Below, piece after piece: positions 9,437 to 18,352 of a stretch of DNA of 64,000 nucleotides. Position 1 is the first letter of the stretch. Each line of letters begins with the position of its first letter. The DNA comes from Cecembia sp. (lineage in GTDB: Bacteria; Bacteroidota; Bacteroidia; Cytophagales; Cyclobacteriaceae): the NCBI RefSeq assembly GCF_007126775.1, contig NZ_SLAP01000123.1, forward strand, positions 1-64,000. The letters run 5' to 3'. The notes below the pieces were generated by a model, which saw nothing but the letters and a program-made list of their open reading frames with translations, ran no database searches and was not told where the DNA came from. The position numbers were made by a program, and so were the translations under genes.

Positions 9437-10147
9437 TTAATTTGAAGTTATTAAAGTTCCTATTTCTTCTCCCGCGACAATTTTTTGCAAATTACCGGGT
9501 TTGTTCATATCAAATACCACAATCGGCAGATGGTTTTCCTGACAAAGGGTGAAGGCGGTCATATCCATAATGTTCAGGTTTCTTTCGTAGGCCTCCTGAA
9601 AGGAAAGCACGCTGTATTTTGTGGCAGTTTTGTCTTTTTCAGGATCTGCCGTATAAACCCCATCTACCCTTGTACCTTTCAATACCACATCGGCTTCTAT
9701 TTCTATGGCCCGCAGGCTTGCTGTGGAATCGGTTGTAAAATAAGGGTTGCCAATTCCAGCCCCGAAAATCACTATCCTTCCTTTTTCCAAATGCCTGATG
9801 GCACGCCTTCTTATAAATGGCTCACAGACACTTTCCACCTTAATACCTGACATGAGACGGGTAAACATGCCATTTTGTTCCAAGGCACTTTGAAGTGCCA
9901 TGGCATTGATCAGGGTGGCCAACATCCCCATATAATCTCCCTGTACCCTATCTATTCCGGTTTTTTCGGCCTGAACACCCCTGAAAATATTGCCTCCTCC
10001 AATTACGATGGCAACTTCTACCCCAAGATCCTTTACTTTTTTGATTTCCTGAGCATACTGTTCAAGCCTGTTGGAATCTATACCGTAGCTATTTTCCCCC
10101 ATTAAGGCTTCACCACTCAATTTCAGCAATATTCTGTTGTATTTCAT
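9437..10147 (-). CDS. pyrH: UMP kinase (start trimmed from track start 10210 to [17 protein letters not shown])
   Basis: [40 protein letters not shown]. Confidence 0.96.
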   Translation of the reverse strand: MKYNRILLKLSGEALMGENSYGIDSNRLEQYAQEIKKVKDLGVEVAIVIGGGNIFRGVQAEKTGIDRVQGDYMGMLATLINAMALQSALEQNGMFTRLMSGIKVESVCEPFIRRRAIRHLEKGRIVIFGAGIGNPYFTTDSTASLRAIEIEADVVLKGTRVDGVYTADPEKDKTATKYSVLSFQEAYERNLNIMDMTAFTLCQENHLPIVVFDMNKPGNLQKIVAGEEIGTLITSN

Positions 10148-10249
10148 TGTAGGTATTGATGTTTGAAATAGGTGTTCTCTTCCTTTATTTACTATTGTTA
10201 AATCCGTCAAATATAAAGCCTTCCTCAGGAAATGTGAAAAGTTGCTACC

Positions 10250-10744
10250 TTAAAATTGGATCAAAACCTGATTTTTTTCCACGCTGTCCCCTTTATTCAC
10301 TTTGATATGTTTCACAATGCCCTCACCGGGAGATTTTATGATATTTTCCATTTTCATGGCCTCCAAAATCAAAACAGGCTCACCTTTTTTCACTTCCTGT
10401 CCCTCCTTTACCTGAATGTCAAAGATCAGTCCCGGCATAGGTGCTTTGATATCCTTGGCCCTGTTCTGTTGCAGGTTATTCATGCCCAGTTTTTCCAATA
10501 AAAGATCAAATCTGTCCTTGAGTAATATTGTGCAGGGCCTGTTGTTCAATTTGAGCTTCACCTGTTTTATGGCGCTGTCTACTTCTACAACCTCCAGTTT
10601 GTAGGATTGCTCTTTATAAATAACTAGAAAGTGCCTGTCTCGGACTTTTGAAATCGTCCATTCAAGAATATTGCCGTTGACCAGAAAATGTGTTTCGGAC
10701 TTTTCTACCTCAAATACGGAATTTTTAATGCTTGCTGAATACAT
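10250..10744 (-). CDS. biotin carboxyl carrier protein subunit (biotinyl/lipoyl-attachment domain)
   Basis: C-terminal EAMKMEN biotinylation motif and PMPGLIFDIQVKEGQEV. Confidence 0.9.
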   Translation of the reverse strand: MYSASIKNSVFEVEKSETHFLVNGNILEWTISKVRDRHFLVIYKEQSYKLEVVEVDSAIKQVKLKLNNRPCTILLKDRFDLLLEKLGMNNLQQNRAKDIKAPMPGLIFDIQVKEGQEVKKGEPVLILEAMKMENIIKSPGEGIVKHIKVNKGDSVEKNQVLIQF

Positions 10745-10794
10745 TTCTATTATTTTGCGCTAAGATATAGGATAAATCTTTAAAAACCATTTTC

Positions 10795-13401
10795 ATGAAA
10801 GTCTGGAAGTCTGCGCTTATTTTGATGTTGGCTGTATTTGTTTTTTGGTCTTGCCAAAGTTCCAAAACCGTCCTTAATGAACAGGAAAGGGCAGAAGATG
10901 ATTTTCCCTTAGTGGATACAGCTGCATTATTGGAATCTGAACGATCGGAATTGATACAGCATCTGGAGTATAAAATAGAAGCTTATCAGGCCAGCAGGCA
11001 AAGAGACTTTGACCTTTTGCATACAGCTTTGGATCTGAAGTTTGACTATGAAAATGAATGGGTACTGGGAACTGCCGAATTGATCCTGAAGCCCCACTTT
11101 TTTCCGCAGCAGGAGTTGGTCTTGGATGCCAAAGATTTTGATGTTCACCAGTATGAATTATTGACTGATACTGGAGATCAGGCGCTTAACTTCAGGTATA
11201 ACGGCAAAAAACTCACCGCCTACTTGCCTTCTGCTTATACCCGTGAAGACACCATTAGGGTCAGGATTAAATATACAGCCAAGCCGAATGAAAATGCGGG
11301 AGGGGGAAGTAGAGCCATCACTGATACCAAAGGATTATATTTTATCAACCCCAGGGGAGAGGAAGCCAACAAGCCTACACAGATTTGGACACAGGGGGAG
11401 ACCGAACACAATTCAAAGTGGTTTCCCACCATAGATACGCCCAATGAAAGAGGTACCCAGGAAATCAAATTGACAGTGGATGCCAAATACAGGACACTTA
11501 GCAATGGCCTGCTTCAGGGCAGCATTGACAATGGAGATGGTACGCGAAGCGATACTTGGCTAATGGACCTTCCCCATGCACCTTATTTGGCGGCGATCGT
11601 TGTAGGTGATTTTGTCGAAATAAAGGATGAGTGGGAGGGTATGCAGGTCAATTATTATGTGGAGAAAGAATTTGAAGAAGGGGCCAAAAAGGTCTTTGCC
11701 CATACTCCTGAGATGATTGGATTTTTTTCTGAACGCTTGGGGGTACCTTATCCTTGGCAGCGATATGACCAGGTTGTGGTCAGGGATTTTGTATCAGGGG
11801 CTATGGAGAATACTACCATTTCTATATTCATGGAACAGCTCAACCTGAATGAGCGGGAGGCCATTGATTCAGAGTGGGACAGCATTATTGCACACGAGTT
11901 GTTCCATCAATGGTTTGGTAATTATGTGACCAATGAATCTTGGGCCAATCTGACTTTAAATGAAGCATTTGGGAATTATGCTGAATACCTTTGGTATGAA
12001 CATAAAAATGGAAAGGATGATGCAGACATGCACCAAGTTGCCGAGATGGAGCAGTATTTTGATGAAGCCTTGGAAAAGCAGGAGGACCTTGTACGGTTTT
12101 ACCATAAGGATGGAGAGGACATGTTTGACAGCCATTCCTATGCCAAAGGAGGTAGGATATTGCATATGCTCAGAAGGCACCTTGGAGATGATGCATTTTT
12201 TGCATCTTTGAATTATTATTTGGAGAATCATGCTTTCAGTGCGGTGGAGGTTCATGACCTGCGCCTTGCATTTGAGGCAGTGACCGGGATGGACTTAAAT
12301 TGGTATTTCAACCAATGGTTTCTGGCATCGGGCCATCCCATATTGGAATATGAAGTGGATTACAGTCAACCCGAAAACCTCTTATTAACGATTGCGCAGA
12401 GACAGGATTTTAGCACAACACCTTTATATAAGATACCTTTTAAAGTAAGTTGGTATTCGGGAGGCGAAAGGTATGAGAAAGAGTTGGTATTAGATAAATC
12501 CTGGCAGCAGTTTGCCATAGTGAACAATGTTCCGGTTACAGCATTGTATGTAGACGAGGCCAAAGAGATTTTGGCTGAAAAGCGTACTTTAAGAGGAAGG
12601 CAGCATTTTATCCAACAATACGAAAATTCCAAACTAGGTGTGGCAAGGTATGAGGCCTTGGACAGTCTTTCTTCTTATTATGGAGAAGACCCGGATGTAG
12701 CGCCTTTGATCGGAAAAGGTTTAGGTGATGATTTCTGGGCGGTCCGTGAGTTGGCCATTATGAAAATATCTCAGCACCCGGAGTGGATATTAGCCATTGA
12801 AAATTTGGAGGAAAGGCTATTTGAAATTGCAGAAAATGACCCTAAGAACACTGTCAGGCTGGGGGCCATTGAGCTTTTGTCCTTGATTGATGGGGACAAA
12901 TATTCTCCCGCCTTTCAGCGTTGGTTAAATGACCCTTCCTATTATGTGGCTGGGGCTGCCTTAAGTGCCTACCTTGAAGAACCAAATAATAAAAACAGGG
13001 ATGAAATAGCCTCAAGGTTTGAGTCAGAGCGCAATATCCGCATGATAGTGGCTTTGGCAGATTATTATATTGCTGAAGAGATGGAAGGAAAGGGAAAATG
13101 GTTTCATGAAAAATTGGATTTACTTACTGGACAGTCTTTGTACTATTTTTTAGGATACTATGGAGATTATTTCGCGAAACTTCCAGGTGAAGGTTCGGAC
13201 AAGGCCATTGAAAGGCTGCAGGGTCTTGCGGGAAATCACAATGCCAATTATGTGAGGATTGCCGCATTTATGGGGCTATTTGCTTTTATAGATGAACCTG
13301 GACTTGTGGCAAAAGCGAAAGCGATATGGACTGAGGAACAGGACGAAATGGCCAAGCGGTACATGGAATTTTTCCTATCCTCTTATCTTGATGAAAATTA
13401 A
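10795..13401 (+). CDS. M1 family aminopeptidase, predicted lipoprotein
   Basis: GAMEN and HELFHQWFGNYVT (HEXXH) zinc motif; lipobox-like FVFWSC. Confidence 0.95.
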   Translation: MKVWKSALILMLAVFVFWSCQSSKTVLNEQERAEDDFPLVDTAALLESERSELIQHLEYKIEAYQASRQRDFDLLHTALDLKFDYENEWVLGTAELILKPHFFPQQELVLDAKDFDVHQYELLTDTGDQALNFRYNGKKLTAYLPSAYTREDTIRVRIKYTAKPNENAGGGSRAITDTKGLYFINPRGEEANKPTQIWTQGETEHNSKWFPTIDTPNERGTQEIKLTVDAKYRTLSNGLLQGSIDNGDGTRSDTWLMDLPHAPYLAAIVVGDFVEIKDEWEGMQVNYYVEKEFEEGAKKVFAHTPEMIGFFSERLGVPYPWQRYDQVVVRDFVSGAMENTTISIFMEQLNLNEREAIDSEWDSIIAHELFHQWFGNYVTNESWANLTLNEAFGNYAEYLWYEHKNGKDDADMHQVAEMEQYFDEALEKQEDLVRFYHKDGEDMFDSHSYAKGGRILHMLRRHLGDDAFFASLNYYLENHAFSAVEVHDLRLAFEAVTGMDLNWYFNQWFLASGHPILEYEVDYSQPENLLLTIAQRQDFSTTPLYKIPFKVSWYSGGERYEKELVLDKSWQQFAIVNNVPVTALYVDEAKEILAEKRTLRGRQHFIQQYENSKLGVARYEALDSLSSYYGEDPDVAPLIGKGLGDDFWAVRELAIMKISQHPEWILAIENLEERLFEIAENDPKNTVRLGAIELLSLIDGDKYSPAFQRWLNDPSYYVAGAALSAYLEEPNNKNRDEIASRFESERNIRMIVALADYYIAEEMEGKGKWFHEKLDLLTGQSLYYFLGYYGDYFAKLPGEGSDKAIERLQGLAGNHNANYVRIAAFMGLFAFIDEPGLVAKAKAIWTEEQDEMAKRYMEFFLSSYLDEN

Positions 13402-13464
13402 TGCCTTGATTTTTATCTAATTAATTGGTGGTCCGAAAAAATACCTTGAAAATTTTTGACAATA

Positions 13465-13496
13465 TTTTGAATGTTTAGGAAAAGGGTATAATTTTG
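13465..13496 (+). promoter_or_regulatory. Bacteroidota-type promoter (TTTTG-N19-TAATTTTG) for the tRNA-tuf unit
   Basis: -33 TTTTG 13465-13469, 19-nt gap, -7 TAnnTTTG 13489-13496. Confidence 0.7.
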
Positions 13497-13556
13497 CCAT
13501 CCGTTAAGAATACAAAAACCTTTGGGTCACAGTTGTTTTTGACGAAAAATCAGTTT

Positions 13557-13639
13557 GGGGGAATACCAAAGCGGCCAACTGGGACGGACTGTAAATCCGT
13601 TGACTTATGTCTTCACAGGTTCGAATCCTGTTTCCCCCA
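13557..13639 (+). tRNA. tRNA-Tyr (anticodon GTA)
   Basis: Acceptor GGGGGAA/TTCCCCC, long variable arm, GGTTCGAATCC T arm, CTGTAAA anticodon loop. Confidence 0.96.
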
Positions 13640-13681
13640 CGACTTAAATGAAAGTTTCTGAGAGGAAACATAAGTTCAAAA

Positions 13682-13754
13682 GCGGGAGTAGCTCAGTTGG
13701 TAGAGCGGCAGCCTTCCAAGCTGCAGGTCGCGGGTTCGAGCCTCGTCTCCCGCT
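13682..13754 (+). tRNA. tRNA-Gly (anticodon TCC)
   Basis: Acceptor GCGGGAG/CTCCCGC, anticodon stem GCAGC-CTTCCAA-GCTGC. Confidence 0.96.
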
Positions 13755-13784
13755 CTATGCTTTTATGGCATATTAGTGTTATTA

Positions 13785-13856
13785 GCCGACGTAGCTCAGT
13801 GGTAGAGTACTTCCTTGGTAAGGAAGGGGTCACGGGTTCAAATCCCGTCGTTGGCT
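13785..13856 (+). tRNA. tRNA-Thr (anticodon GGT)
   Basis: Acceptor GCCGACG/CGTTGGC, anticodon stem CTTCC-TTGGTAA-GGAAG. Confidence 0.96.
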
Positions 13857-13916
13857 CTGAAACATTGAAAAATTTAACTAATTCATATCTTTAACTAAAA
13901 CAGAGGATTTTCACGC

Positions 13917-15104
13917 ATGGCAAAAGCAACCTTTGACCGTTCCAAACCGCACGTTAACATCGGTACGATTGGTCACGTAGACCATGGAAAGACAACTTTG
14001 ACTGCTGCCATTACTACAGTTTTGGCCAAAAAAGGTCTTTCTGAATTAAGAGATTTCTCTTCTATCGACAACGCTCCAGAAGAAAAAGAAAGAGGTATCA
14101 CCATCAACACATCTCACGTTGAGTATCAGACTGAAAAAAGACACTACGCACACGTAGATTGTCCTGGTCACGCTGATTACGTGAAGAACATGGTTACTGG
14201 TGCTGCACAGATGGACGGCGCTATCCTTGTGGTAGCTGCTACTGATGGCCCAATGCCACAGACAAGAGAGCACATCCTACTTGCCCGTCAGGTTGGTGTA
14301 CCAGCTCTTGTAGTATTTTTGAATAAAGTCGACATGGTCGATGATCCTGAGCTACTTGAACTTGTAGAAATGGAAGTAAGAGAATTGCTTTCTTTCTATG
14401 ATTTTGATGGCGACAATATTCCAGTAATCGCAGGATCTGCACTTGGTGCACTTAATGGTGAAACCAAGTGGGAAGATACTGTAATGGAATTGATGAATGC
14501 AGTTGATGAGCACATTCCACTTCCTGAGCGTTTGATCGACAAGGATTTCTTGATGCCTGTTGAGGACGTATTCTCTATTACTGGTCGTGGTACAGTAGCT
14601 ACTGGTAGAATTGAGAGAGGTGTTATCAACTCAGGTGACCCCGTTGACATTATCGGTATGGGTGCACAAGGTTTGAAATCAACCGTTACTGGTGTAGAGA
14701 TGTTCCGTAAGATCCTTGACAGGGGTGAAGCTGGTGACAACGTAGGTTTGTTGCTTAGAGGTATTGAAAAATCTCAGATCAGAAGAGGTATGATTATCTG
14801 TAAGCCTGGTTCTGTGACTCCCCACGCTCACTTCAAAGCTGAAGTTTACGTTCTTTCTAAAGAAGAAGGTGGCCGTCATACGCCATTCTTCAACAAGTAC
14901 CGTCCTCAATTCTATTTGAGAACTACGGATGTTACCGGCGAAATCAAACTTCCTGAGAATGTGGAAATGGTGATGCCAGGTGATAACGTTACTATCGAAG
15001 TGAACTTGCTGAATGCAGTTGCACTTGAAAAAGGTCTACGTTTTGCGATCCGTGAGGGTGGTAGAACAGTAGGAGCCGGTCAGGTAACTGAAATTTTAGA
15101 CTAA
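13917..15104 (+). CDS. tuf: elongation factor Tu
   Basis: [40 protein letters not shown]. Confidence 0.99.
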   Translation: MAKATFDRSKPHVNIGTIGHVDHGKTTLTAAITTVLAKKGLSELRDFSSIDNAPEEKERGITINTSHVEYQTEKRHYAHVDCPGHADYVKNMVTGAAQMDGAILVVAATDGPMPQTREHILLARQVGVPALVVFLNKVDMVDDPELLELVEMEVRELLSFYDFDGDNIPVIAGSALGALNGETKWEDTVMELMNAVDEHIPLPERLIDKDFLMPVEDVFSITGRGTVATGRIERGVINSGDPVDIIGMGAQGLKSTVTGVEMFRKILDRGEAGDNVGLLLRGIEKSQIRRGMIICKPGSVTPHAHFKAEVYVLSKEEGGRHTPFFNKYRPQFYLRTTDVTGEIKLPENVEMVMPGDNVTIEVNLLNAVALEKGLRFAIREGGRTVGAGQVTEILD

Positions 15105-15124
15105 TCATTGCGATTGATATAATC

Positions 15125-15160
15125 CAAATGCGATCCCGAAGATTTTTGGGGTCGCATTTG
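15125..15160 (+). terminator. terminator downstream of tuf
   Basis: CAAATGCGATCCC / GGGGTCGCATTTG stem with one G-T wobble. Confidence 0.7.
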
Positions 15161-15188
15161 TTTCTTATCCCTATTCTAACTACTTTTG
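15157..15188 (+). promoter_or_regulatory. Bacteroidota-type promoter (TTTG-N20-TACTTTTG) upstream of tRNA-Trp/secE/nusG
   Basis: TTTG 15157-15160, TAnnTTTG 15181-15188. Confidence 0.65.
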
Positions 15189-15214
15189 CGTTCCTTTTGG
15201 GAACCAAAATTTCT

Positions 15215-15285
15215 ACGGGCATAGTTCAATGGTAGAATAGCGGTCTCCAAAACCGTTGATGGGAGTTCGAATCTCTCTGCCCGTG
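15215..15285 (+). tRNA. tRNA-Trp (anticodon CCA)
   Basis: Acceptor ACGGGCA/TGCCCGT, CTCCAAA anticodon loop, GTTCGAATC T arm. Confidence 0.95.
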
Positions 15286-15303
15286 CAAATAATGATGTAA
15301 ACC

Positions 15304-15492
15304 ATGAATATAAAAAGTTTTGTCATCGAATCCATTGATGAAATGAAAAACAAGGTCACATGGCCTACCTATTCATTTCTTCAGAACAGTGCCGTGTTGG
15401 TAATTGTAGCTTCATTGATCTTTGCGCTTGTCATAGGTGTTATTGATCTTGGATTCGAAAATCTGATGAAGTGGTTTTACGATTTGTTTTAA
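15304..15492 (+). CDS. secE: preprotein translocase subunit SecE
   Basis: Short single-TM protein, ESIDEMKNKVTWPT motif, between tRNA-Trp and nusG. Confidence 0.95.
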   Translation: MNIKSFVIESIDEMKNKVTWPTYSFLQNSAVLVIVASLIFALVIGVIDLGFENLMKWFYDLF

Positions 15493-15512
15493 TCGAAGAT
15501 TAATAATTACTG

Positions 15513-16070
15513 ATGGCTGAACACAAGTGGTACGTACTTAGGGTGGTAGCTGGACAAGAGAAGAAGGCCAAGTCTTACTTGGACAACGAAATTGTCAGGG
15601 CTAAGCTTCAGGAATACATTCCTGAAGTCTTGATACCTTCCGAAAAAGTTTACGAAATGCGTAATGGCAAAAAGAGGGTCAGGGAGAGGAATTTCTTTCC
15701 AGGTTATGTTTTAGTCAATGCGGATTTAAGCCATGGTGAGGCCAATCACGTGATTACGAGTATCCCGGGTGTTATCGGTTTCTTAGGTTCAAACCAAGGG
15801 GGGGCTTCCAAAACCCCTGAGCCATTACGTCAATCAGAGGTCAACAGGATTTTAGGCCGTGTTGAAGAGATTGATGAGTTTGCGGAGAAATTAGACACGC
15901 CATTTATAGTTGGAGAGACCGTAAAAGTAATGGACGGTCCTTTCAGTGGTTTCTCGGGGACAATAGAAGAGGTGTTTGAAGACAAGAAGAAGCTAAACGT
16001 TATGGTGAAGATCTTCGGTCGGAATACGCCTGTCGAATTAAACTTTATACAAGTAGAAAAACAAGATTAA
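15513..16070 (+). CDS. nusG: transcription termination/antitermination protein NusG
   Basis: [29 protein letters not shown] region [18 protein letters not shown]. Confidence 0.98.
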   Translation: MAEHKWYVLRVVAGQEKKAKSYLDNEIVRAKLQEYIPEVLIPSEKVYEMRNGKKRVRERNFFPGYVLVNADLSHGEANHVITSIPGVIGFLGSNQGGASKTPEPLRQSEVNRILGRVEEIDEFAEKLDTPFIVGETVKVMDGPFSGFSGTIEEVFEDKKKLNVMVKIFGRNTPVELNFIQVEKQD

Positions 16071-16073
16071 GAA

Positions 16074-16517
16074 ATGGCTAAGGAAATCACTGGTTATTTG
16101 AAATTACAAGTGAAAGGTGGCCAGGCAAATCCATCACCTCCGGTTGGTCCGGCTCTTGGTTCCAAGGGTTTGAACATCATGGAGTTCTGTAAGCAGTTTA
16201 ATGCCCGTACCCAAGAAAAAATGGGTCAGGTGTTGCCGGTTTTAATCACTATTTTCTCTGACAAATCTTTTGAGTTTGTTGTCAAAACTCCTCCAGCAGC
16301 GATCATGTTGTTAGAGGCGGCAAAGCTTAAAAGTGGCTCAGCAGAACCAAATAGGAAAAAAGTCGGATCAGTTACCTGGGATCAGGTAAAGGAAATTGCA
16401 GAGGTAAAAATGCCTGACTTAAACGCTTTCAAAGTAGAATCTGCCATGAAAATGATTGCAGGTACTGCTAGAAGTATGGGAATCACAGTTTCTGGTAAAG
16501 CTCCTTGGGAGGAATAA
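16074..16517 (+). CDS. rplK: 50S ribosomal protein L11
   Basis: [34 protein letters not shown]. Confidence 0.99.
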   Translation: MAKEITGYLKLQVKGGQANPSPPVGPALGSKGLNIMEFCKQFNARTQEKMGQVLPVLITIFSDKSFEFVVKTPPAAIMLLEAAKLKSGSAEPNRKKVGSVTWDQVKEIAEVKMPDLNAFKVESAMKMIAGTARSMGITVSGKAPWEE

Positions 16518-16527
16518 AAAATATACT

Positions 16528-17226
16528 ATGGCTAAGTTAACAAAAAAGCAAAAAGAAGCTCTTTCTAAGTACGACCCAGGCCAGCAGTACTCCCTAGAGG
16601 AAGCTTCTACTATTGTGAAGGACATCACCAATGTAAAATTTGATGCTTCTGTTGATCTTGACGTTCGTTTGGGCGTGGATCCTAGAAAAGCTGATCAAAT
16701 GGTGAGAGGTGTAGTTGCCCTTCCTCACGGTACCGGTAAGGACGTGAAGGTATTGGTGCTATGTACTCCTGACAAAGAAGAAGAGGCTAAGGAAGCTGGT
16801 GCAGATTATGTAGGTCTTGACGATTATATTGCCAAAATAGAGGGTGGATGGACTGACATTGATGTCATTATCACCATGCCCAATGTAATGGCTAAAGTTG
16901 GTAGACTAGGTAGGGTTTTAGGTCCTAGAGGTTTGATGCCAAACCCTAAGTCCGGAACTGTCACGTTGGATGTAGGAAAAGCAGTTAGAGAAGTGAAAGC
17001 CGGTAAAATCGATTTTAAAGTTGATAAATTCGGTATAATTCATGCAAGTATTGGTAAAGTTTCTTTTACTCCTGAGAAAATACAGGAAAATGCAAGAGAG
17101 CTTATCAATACCATTTCAAAGTTGAAGCCTGCGTCTTCGAAAGGAACATATTTCAAGAGCATACATTTATCCAGTACAATGTCTCCTGGAGTGAAAGTAG
17201 ATAAAGGAAGTATTCAAGGTATTTAA
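16528..17226 (+). CDS. rplA: 50S ribosomal protein L1 (start trimmed from track start 16456)
   Basis: [44 protein letters not shown]. Confidence 0.97.
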   Translation: MAKLTKKQKEALSKYDPGQQYSLEEASTIVKDITNVKFDASVDLDVRLGVDPRKADQMVRGVVALPHGTGKDVKVLVLCTPDKEEEAKEAGADYVGLDDYIAKIEGGWTDIDVIITMPNVMAKVGRLGRVLGPRGLMPNPKSGTVTLDVGKAVREVKAGKIDFKVDKFGIIHASIGKVSFTPEKIQENARELINTISKLKPASSKGTYFKSIHLSSTMSPGVKVDKGSIQGI

Positions 17227-17228
17227 TC

Positions 17229-17771
17229 ATGACTAGAGAAGAAAAATCACAAATAATCGAAAGTCTTACCGAGAAGTTCAAAGAACATCCTTACTTCTAT
17301 ATCACGGATGCTTCAGGATTTTCTGTGGCTCAGGTAAATGCTTTCAGAAGAGTATGTTTTGAGAAAGGTTTGGAATACAAAGTGTATAAGAATACGCTAA
17401 TTGCCAAAGCCCTTGAAAACCTTGACGGGGAATATAGGGATTTTGCAGACCAAGCCTTGAAAGGTTTTTCCGGTATCATGTTTTCAAAGGAAATCGGAAA
17501 CCTTCCTGCTAAAGTGTTATTGGACTTTAGAAAAAAACTAGGTAAAAAAGAAACAAGACCTGTATTTAAAGGTGCTTACATCGATACCGATGTATTTATT
17601 GGCGAAGCCAATCTTGAACTTCTTTCTAATCTTAAATCCAAGCAGGAATTGCTCGGCGATCTTATCGGATTGCTACAGTCACCTGCTAAAAATCTTGTGG
17701 CAGCCTTGCAAAGCGGACAGAACAATATAACTGGAGTTCTAAAAACTTTGGCTGACAGAGAAGAAAAATAA
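17229..17771 (+). CDS. rplJ: 50S ribosomal protein L10
   Basis: Homology pattern and position between rplA and rplL. Confidence 0.97.
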   Translation: MTREEKSQIIESLTEKFKEHPYFYITDASGFSVAQVNAFRRVCFEKGLEYKVYKNTLIAKALENLDGEYRDFADQALKGFSGIMFSKEIGNLPAKVLLDFRKKLGKKETRPVFKGAYIDTDVFIGEANLELLSNLKSKQELLGDLIGLLQSPAKNLVAALQSGQNNITGVLKTLADREEK

Positions 17772-17813
17772 TCGTATCAAATCATTTAAAAAACAATTTA
17801 AATTAGTAATAAA

Positions 17814-18197
17814 ATGGCAGATCTTACGCAACTTGCAGAACAGTTGGTTAACTTGACTGTAAAAGAAGTAAAAGAATTGACAGATATCCTTAAAGACCAG
17901 TATGGTATCGAACCTGCTGCAGCCGGTGCTGTTATGGTAGCTGGTGGTGGAGCCGGTGCTGGTGAAGCTGCTGCAGAAGAAGAGAAAACTTCTTTTGACG
18001 TGATATTGAAAGCTCCAGGAGGAGCCAAGCTTGCAGTTGTGAAGCTTGTAAAAGAATTGACTGGTCTTGGTTTGAAAGAAGCCAAAGAATTGGTTGACAG
18101 CGCACCTAAAGCAGTAAAAGAAGGTATCGCTAAAGACGAGGCTGATGCTTTGAAAAAGTCTCTGGAAGAAGCTGGAGCTGAAGTAGAGGTTAAGTAA
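17814..18197 (+). CDS. rplL: 50S ribosomal protein L7/L12
   Basis: [44 protein letters not shown]. Confidence 0.99.
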   Translation: MADLTQLAEQLVNLTVKEVKELTDILKDQYGIEPAAAGAVMVAGGGAGAGEAAAEEEKTSFDVILKAPGGAKLAVVKLVKELTGLGLKEAKELVDSAPKAVKEGIAKDEADALKKSLEEAGAEVEVK

Positions 18198-18238
18198 TTT
18201 GAATAGCCTTCCCTATTACAGGTAAGGTTAAAGGTTTA

Positions 18239-18260
18239 GACCTGACTACATAGTCAGGTC
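18239..18260 (+). terminator. rplL-rpoB intergenic hairpin (attenuator-like)
   Basis: Perfect inverted repeat GACCTGACTA-CA-TAGTCAGGTC followed by TTTTCCTGTTT. Confidence 0.6.
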
Positions 18261-18352
18261 TTTTCCTGTTTGTGCACAGGTTAAAAATTGCACTATTTCA
18301 AGCGTAAATTGTCGCTTTTGGTTATTTATTTTCACTAAAAACATATACTGCC

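Noticed and set aside
13697-13894. ORF 13697-13894 (+)
   Set aside because: It spans tRNA-Gly and tRNA-Thr; the SSVVEY/RVRV-like peptide is a well-known artefact of translating tRNA genes.
17814-18197. Ala/Gly-rich low-complexity stretch in rplL
   Set aside because: Normal L7/L12 hinge.
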